From: Deltaproteobacteria bacterium
GTDB lineage: Bacteria; Bdellovibrionota; UBA1018; UBA923
Length of the DNA stretch: 9,206 nucleotides
Reading direction: 5' to 3'
Assembly (NCBI GenBank): GCA_016194725.1
Contig: JACQAW010000215.1
Location: 1 to 9,206 of the forward strand
Shown: in pieces, positions 5,472 to 9,206 of the stretch
Position numbering within the stretch: position 1 is the stretch's first letter
Layout of the letters: every line of letters starts with the position of its first letter
Made by a program: the position numbers and the translations under genes
The notes under the pieces: model-generated
The model's database searches: none
Told to the model about the DNA's origin: nothing
Seen by the model: only the letters and a program-made list of their open reading frames with translations

Positions 5472-7094
5472 ATGCGCGCAATCGTACGAGCCGCCGAGGC
5501 CCTCTATGGCTTGTTGCTCATGGCCGGCCTGGTCGCACCGCTGGTCATCTTTTTCTATCGCGTGGCGCCGTGGCACAGTGACGTGGGCGCGTTTTTCGCG
5601 CAAAAGTCGGTGCACTCGGCGGTGCTGAACAGCCTGGCGCTGGCCCTGGCCACGGCACTGATTGCCACGACCCTGGGTTTCGCCTTTTCGTGGCTGCTTT
5701 GGCGTTTTGATTGGCCGCGCGGCCCGGCGCGCGCGTTGGCGCTGATGCTCAAGATTCCGTATCTGCTGCCGCCGTTTTTTTTCGCCATCGGCTGGATCGC
5801 GCTCGCGGCGCCCCAGGTAGGCTACCTGAATCGCGCGCTGGCCTTCATGCATCTTCCCATGCTGCCCCTACTCTATGGATTACCCGGCACGATTTTCGTC
5901 GAGGTGCTTTGGACCACTGCTCTTGCAATGATTCAGCTGCAAGGGTTTTTCCAGCAGTTCCCAGGGCACCTGGAAGATGCCGCCGTACTGTGCGGCGCGA
6001 GCCCGGCCCGGACTTTTTTTTCGATCACGGTGCCGCTCGCCAAACCCCAGCTCATCTCGTGCGCGCTGCTCACTTCGGTAAGCGCGTTATCGGCATTCGG
6101 CGTTCCCGCGATGCTGGCTTCGCCGGCACACCAGTTCGTGCTGACCACGCTGATTTACCAGGGCATCAAGAGCTATCAGGATTTTTCGCAGGCCGCTCTG
6201 CTGAGCCTGGTGCTGCTGACCATCACGTTTCTCGTTTTGCTGTCGCAGCGCTTTTGCGGGCGCGCCAAGCCATTCCTGCTCGTGGGCGGCAAGGCCGGCC
6301 GGCCGGCTCAGCTGCAGCCCCGCGCCGGCGCGAAGTTTTTGTTTGCCGTCGCGGCGCTCGTGGCGGTGCTGGGCAGCGGGCTTCCCTGCCTGGCCATCCT
6401 GGCCCGCTCGCTGCTGCGCGACCCCAGCGACCTGACCAGCTGGAACGTGGAAAAATATGTTTCGGTTTTTACCGGCACCACCGGCGGATTTCTGGCCCTG
6501 CTCAACAGCATCTCGGCTTCGGGCCTGGCGGCGCTGGTGGCCACCTTGTTTGGCGTGGTGGTGGCCTACGGTGCCTCGAAGCTGGGCCGGCGCCCTTCAC
6601 GTATTCTGATCGAAGCCTGGAACATCGGCTATGCGCTGCCAGGAACCGTCATCGCGCTGGCGCTGCTGGTTTTCTTTGCGGGCTCGATTACCGACACGCT
6701 TTGGATCCTGTCGCTGGCGTATCTGGTGAAATACGCGGCCTTTGCCTTGCGCACGCTGACGCCCGCTATCGGAGCCATCGGCAAAGAGCTTGAAGAAGCC
6801 GCGTGGATGAGTGGCGCCTCGCCCGTCAAAACTTTTTTCAAGATCCTGCTGCCCCTGCTGCAGCCCGCGCTGGCAGCCGCCGTTTTACTGGCGCTCGTGC
6901 CCATGTTGTCCGAGCTGACCATGTCGGTGCTGCTCGTGGGCGCCGGCACGGAAACCCTGGGCTCGGTGATTTTCAAGATGCAGGAGTACGCCGACCCGGG
7001 CTCGGCCGCCGTACTGGCCGTAACGGCGATGGCCGCGATTCTGGCGCTCAACGCCATATTGAAACGGGTGTCGAAAGGGAATTTTGGAATATGA
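5472..7094 (+). CDS. ABC importer permease, two fused transmembrane domains (FbpB-like)
   Basis: This encodes a 540-aa inner-membrane permease with two copies of the binding-protein-dependent transport domain in one chain, as in ferric-iron FbpB-type and related importers. Each half has the cytoplasmic EAA loop that docks on the ATPase: EDAAVLCGASPARTFFSITVPL (168-189) and EEAAWMSGASPVKTFFKILLPL (441-462). Hydrophobic helices fill both halves, at roughly 12-30, 50-77, 90-112, 130-150, 195-215 and 240-258, then 288-312, 340-366, 385-405, 410-428, 463-490 and 515-530. A hydrophilic linker (about 260-287) joins them. The length is normal for the family. No Shine-Dalgarno precedes the ATG, which follows the binding-protein stop by 6 bp, so translation is probably coupled. 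The stop overlaps the ATPase start as ATGA. With one fused chain, no second permease gene is needed. Confidence 0.9.
   Translation: MRAIVRAAEALYGLLLMAGLVAPLVIFFYRVAPWHSDVGAFFAQKSVHSAVLNSLALALATALIATTLGFAFSWLLWRFDWPRGPARALALMLKIPYLLPPFFFAIGWIALAAPQVGYLNRALAFMHLPMLPLLYGLPGTIFVEVLWTTALAMIQLQGFFQQFPGHLEDAAVLCGASPARTFFSITVPLAKPQLISCALLTSVSALSAFGVPAMLASPAHQFVLTTLIYQGIKSYQDFSQAALLSLVLLTITFLVLLSQRFCGRAKPFLLVGGKAGRPAQLQPRAGAKFLFAVAALVAVLGSGLPCLAILARSLLRDPSDLTSWNVEKYVSVFTGTTGGFLALLNSISASGLAALVATLFGVVVAYGASKLGRRPSRILIEAWNIGYALPGTVIALALLVFFAGSITDTLWILSLAYLVKYAAFALRTLTPAIGAIGKELEEAAWMSGASPVKTFFKILLPLLQPALAAAVLLALVPMLSELTMSVLLVGAGTETLGSVIFKMQEYADPGSAAVLAVTAMAAILALNAILKRVSKGNFGI
6294..6307. repeat. 14-bp perfect GC palindrome in the permease linker
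   Basis: Bases 6294-6307 read GCCGGCCGGCCGGC, a perfect palindrome of tandem GCCG/GGCC units. It lies inside the permease gene, in codons for the flexible linker between the two membrane halves (KAGRPAQ). It could form a hairpin in the mRNA. A run of Gly/Ala/Arg/Pro codons in GC-rich DNA can produce this by chance, and no function is claimed. Confidence 0.5.
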
Positions 7095-7807
7095 ACGTCA
7101 AGATCGACTCGCTTTACAAGTCCTTTGGAAACAACCACGTGGTCGACAACGTGAGCTTCGCGATAAACGATGGCGAGCTGGTCACGCTGCTGGGGCCCAG
7201 TGGCTGCGGTAAAACCACGGTGCTGCGCGTACTGGCGGGCCTGGAGCAGCCGACCTCCGGCACGGTCAGGGTTGGCGAAAAAGTTTTCAACGATGCCACT
7301 CACGCCACGCCCCCGCATCAGCGCGGCATTGGCATGGTTTTTCAGAGCTACGCCCTTTGGCCCCACCGCACGGTTTTCGAAAACGTTTCGTTTCCGCTCG
7401 AGATCAGAAAGCTCGCGGCCAGCGAACGGGCAAGCAAGATTGCGCAGGCCCTGAAGCTGGTCGACCTGGGCGAGCTTGGGCACCGCTATCCCCACGAGCT
7501 TTCGGGTGGCCAGCAGCAGCGCGTGGCGCTGGCGCGCGCCATTGCCCAACAGCCCACGGTACTATTGCTCGACGAGCCGCTGTCGAACCTGGACGCAAAG
7601 CTGCGCGAGCAGATGCGCGGCGATCTGAAGGCGCTTCAGCAAAGCCTGAAACTGACCATGCTCTACGTCACGCACGACCGCCTGGAGGCGCTCGAGCTTT
7701 CACACCGCATGGCCATTATGGACCACGGCAAGCTGGTGCAGATGGGAACCCCCGACGAGATTCGCGAAAACCCGGTCAATGATTTCGTCAGGCATTTTAT
7801 TAGCTGA
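7091..7807 (+). CDS. ABC importer ATP-binding protein, minimal form
   Basis: This encodes a 238-aa cytoplasmic ATPase that powers the importer encoded just upstream. All nucleotide-binding motifs are intact: Walker A GPSGCGKTT (35-43), Q-loop Gln85 in MVFQSYALWPH, signature LSGGQQQR (137-144), Walker B VLLLDEP (157-163) with catalytic Glu162, D-loop SNLD (165-168), and H-loop His195 in YVTHD. The ALWPH text after the Q-loop is typical of the polyamine/iron/sugar importer ATPases (PotA/FbpC/MalK clade). Such proteins usually run to about 350 residues with a C-terminal TOBE regulatory domain. This one stops straight after the ATPase core at FVRHFIS. The start is the ATG at 7091, where MNVKIDSLYKSFG begins and which overlaps the permease stop (ATGA, 7091-7094). 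The frame is open further upstream, but that part lies within the permease. Confidence 0.93.
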   Translation: MNVKIDSLYKSFGNNHVVDNVSFAINDGELVTLLGPSGCGKTTVLRVLAGLEQPTSGTVRVGEKVFNDATHATPPHQRGIGMVFQSYALWPHRTVFENVSFPLEIRKLAASERASKIAQALKLVDLGELGHRYPHELSGGQQQRVALARAIAQQPTVLLLDEPLSNLDAKLREQMRGDLKALQQSLKLTMLYVTHDRLEALELSHRMAIMDHGKLVQMGTPDEIRENPVNDFVRHFIS

Positions 7808-7839
7808 ATTGTGTTCGATTTGCGATAAACTCAAGGGGA

Positions 7840-8868
7840 ATGCCAGCAACTGTTTGGTCCGCACTTTTATTCGGTTTGTACCTGCTTGCGCCTGCACAGG
7901 CCCAGCAGTTCGACGCGTCTCTGGCCACCGGTTTTGCGGGCCTTTGCGCCGAGGTGTGCCGAAAAGACGTCGCCACCTGCCAGAACGAGCTCAGGCAGGG
8001 CGAGCTAACCATCTATTCGCAGCTCGTCATGGATTCCCTGCGAGACAAGGGGCTGCTCAAAAGCGGCAACTCGGCGATTATCCGCGTCGAGGTCCTGGAC
8101 CTCAAGTTCGATGTCGCCGCGTTGAAATGCACGGGCGAGCTGCGCTACTTCACTGATAAGGCAACCAACGGAGTGGTGAAGACTTCGGCGCTGGCGCCCT
8201 TTTCGCCCGAGGTCACCCATGCCAAGCTGCACAGCTGTTTTGCCGGGCTGTGGGGCCTGTCACAGGGAAACTTCTCGATCTCGGGTGAGCTGGCGCTGCG
8301 GCTGCTCGAGAAAAACGGCAAGCTGGGGGTGTATGCCATGAGCAGCTCGGCCAGTTATTTTGGCGTCCTCCCCGCCGAGATCCTGAACACGGTATTTGCG
8401 TCGAAGCAAAAACAGGCGACTTTGCAGGCGGGCCACGTTGAGCTTGAGAAAAAAATCGCACAGGCCAAAGATGACGAAAAAAAAGCGGGGCTGGAGCGCG
8501 AGCTGGCAAAACTGGACAACTTGATTCGCAGCGAGGCACTGGCAGCGGCGCGCGCGCAGTCCAAACGCTATGGTTTCAAGCTTGAGGTGGCCAAATTCGC
8601 GCCCGTCATGGTGGCCTTCGAAGTGCATGAGGGCGTTCCCGAAATCATACTGCTTGACCCTGGCACCCCGCCCATTCCGCTTGTTGCAACCGAGGTATCC
8701 GGCGCTGACGTCAATGCGGTGATCAGGAAAGAGGTCGTGGAACGCTTGGGCCGTCTGACGCCAGATAAGCGCCTGCTTCTGACACCAGTGCTGCGCGGCT
8801 GCGCTACCCTGTCCGACGACGCCATCCGGGTACCGGCCCTTGCCGAACTTGCAAAGATGCAAAAATAA
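7840..8868 (+). CDS. Exported coiled-coil protein of unknown function
   Basis: I do not recognise this 342-aa protein. It starts with a probable Sec signal peptide (MPATVWSALLFGLYLLAPAQA, cleavage near residue 21), so the mature protein should be periplasmic or outside the cell. Six cysteines are visible at 36, 40, 47, 97, 133 and 321, the first three clustered as C-x3-C-x6-C, which suggests disulfides. A charged helix at about 186-240 (KQKQATLQ...ELEKKIAQAKDDEKKAGLERELAKLDNLIRSEALAAARAQ) looks like a coiled coil. It separates an N-terminal alpha/beta part from a C-terminal part with hydrophobic strands (VMVAFEVHEGVPEIILLDPG, 257-276). The ATG at 7840 is the only usable start. Its AGGGGA ribosome-binding site almost touches it. 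It lies 32 bp after the ATPase gene and may be co-transcribed with the importer, but nothing in the protein ties it to transport. Confidence 0.75.
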   Translation: MPATVWSALLFGLYLLAPAQAQQFDASLATGFAGLCAEVCRKDVATCQNELRQGELTIYSQLVMDSLRDKGLLKSGNSAIIRVEVLDLKFDVAALKCTGELRYFTDKATNGVVKTSALAPFSPEVTHAKLHSCFAGLWGLSQGNFSISGELALRLLEKNGKLGVYAMSSSASYFGVLPAEILNTVFASKQKQATLQAGHVELEKKIAQAKDDEKKAGLERELAKLDNLIRSEALAAARAQSKRYGFKLEVAKFAPVMVAFEVHEGVPEIILLDPGTPPIPLVATEVSGADVNAVIRKEVVERLGRLTPDKRLLLTPVLRGCATLSDDAIRVPALAELAKMQK

Positions 8869-8883
8869 CGGGACGATACCGGG

Positions 8884-9206
8884 CTAAGCGCGACGCTTGA
8901 TGCGTTTGGCAATGGCCAGCTGCGCGCGGTGCACGCGCTTCATCAAGCTCGCCGTGTCTATGGTCCTTACTTTTCCGTCGCGATAGAGCAGGCGGCCCTC
9001 GACCATCGTCCAGCGTACATGGCTGGCCTGCGATGAGTAAACGATCGACGAGGCAATCGCGTCCAGGTCGGGCCTGCGCGCCAGGGCCGCTGGCGCAGGC
9101 AAGGTATTTTCGGGACAGTTTAAATCGAGCGCCACAAGGTCGGCTTTTTTGCCCGTTTCGATCGAGCCAATTTCGTCAAACCATTTCAGGGCGCGGGCGC
9201 CGTCGC
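8884..9206 (-). CDS. Amidohydrolase, MTA/SAH deaminase or chlorohydrolase type, C-terminal fragment
   Basis: This is the last 106 residues of a metal-dependent amidohydrolase; the N-terminal part with the metal-binding HxH and catalytic residues lies beyond the window. The visible part reads DGARALKWFDEIGSIETGKKADLVALDL and then, further on, SSIVYSSQASHVRWTMVEGRLLYRDGKVRT. This is the standard closing section of the TRZ/ATZ-SsnA-MtaD group, where the chain returns to the small beta-sandwich domain (EIGSIE-x-GKKADLV, VxWTMVEGRLLYRDGK). Family members deaminate 5'-methylthioadenosine, S-adenosylhomocysteine or guanine, or remove chloride from triazines, so the substrate cannot be named. A basic tail (AKRIKRRA) ends the protein at TAG 8884-8886. 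The gene faces the unknown exported protein gene across 15 bp. Confidence 0.85.
   Translation of the reverse strand, partial: DGARALKWFDEIGSIETGKKADLVALDLNCPENTLPAPAALARRPDLDAIASSIVYSSQASHVRWTMVEGRLLYRDGKVRTIDTASLMKRVHRAQLAIAKRIKRRA

Noticed and set aside
5711..6793. 360-aa plus-strand open frame inside the permease.
   Set aside because: It has the Arg/Ala/Pro-rich composition of an out-of-frame read in GC-rich DNA. The overlapping frame has both EAA loops and membrane helices.
6803..7090. N-terminal extension of the ATPase frame into the permease gene.
   Set aside because: The extension is an Arg/Gly/Ala-rich shadow of the permease coding strand. The ABC fold starts at 7091 with an ATGA overlap.
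6629..7549. 306-aa minus-strand frame over the permease/ATPase junction.
   Set aside because: It spans two firmly identified genes on the other strand and shows no motif.

Overview
The window looks like ordinary chromosome from a GC-rich Gram-negative bacterium. It encodes an outer-membrane porin, several exported proteins and short intergenic gaps. The mix of a lipoprotein binding protein, an exported trypsin-like protease and a phosphate-porin-type barrel would fit a predatory or deltaproteobacterial lineage such as Bdellovibrionota. That placement is a guess from gene content. No rRNA, tRNA, CRISPR array, insertion sequence or phage gene was seen.

Layout, left to right. (1) The 3' end of a 6-phosphofructokinase gene (plus strand) meets, 15 bp later, a convergent gene for a small NTF2-like/lumazine-binding-like protein (minus). 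(2) A 201-bp divergent spacer leads to a PAP2-type lipid phosphatase (plus). A 276-bp spacer follows, holding two possible micro-ORFs that overlap by ATGA. (3) Next is a phosphate-selective-type porin whose reading frame runs past the expected end of the barrel and overlaps comF by 193 bp in another frame. This probably reflects a frameshift or lost stop near 2658. (4) ComF (plus) overlaps by 28 bp, tail to tail, with a secreted trypsin-like serine protease (minus). (5) From a 118-bp divergent spacer runs a tight three-gene ABC importer operon: lipoprotein binding protein, fused two-domain permease and ATPase. The spacing is 6 bp and then a 4-bp ATGA overlap. It belongs to the ferric iron / phosphonate / sugar-phosphate importer group. 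(6) An exported cysteine-containing coiled-coil protein of unknown function follows 32 bp later. (7) The window closes with the 3' end of an amidohydrolase of the MTA/SAH deaminase or chlorohydrolase type (minus).

The ABC operon is the only clear functional unit. Its binding protein would capture the solute, the 540-aa permease carries both membrane halves, and a minimal 238-aa ATPase powers import. The other genes look like unrelated single units, packed so tightly that three convergent junctions leave no room for ordinary terminators. I found no convincing novel multi-gene system. The items most worth checking are the porin/comF boundary, the unknown exported protein at 7840-8868, the micro-ORF pair at 1350-1555, and the importer's uncertain substrate.
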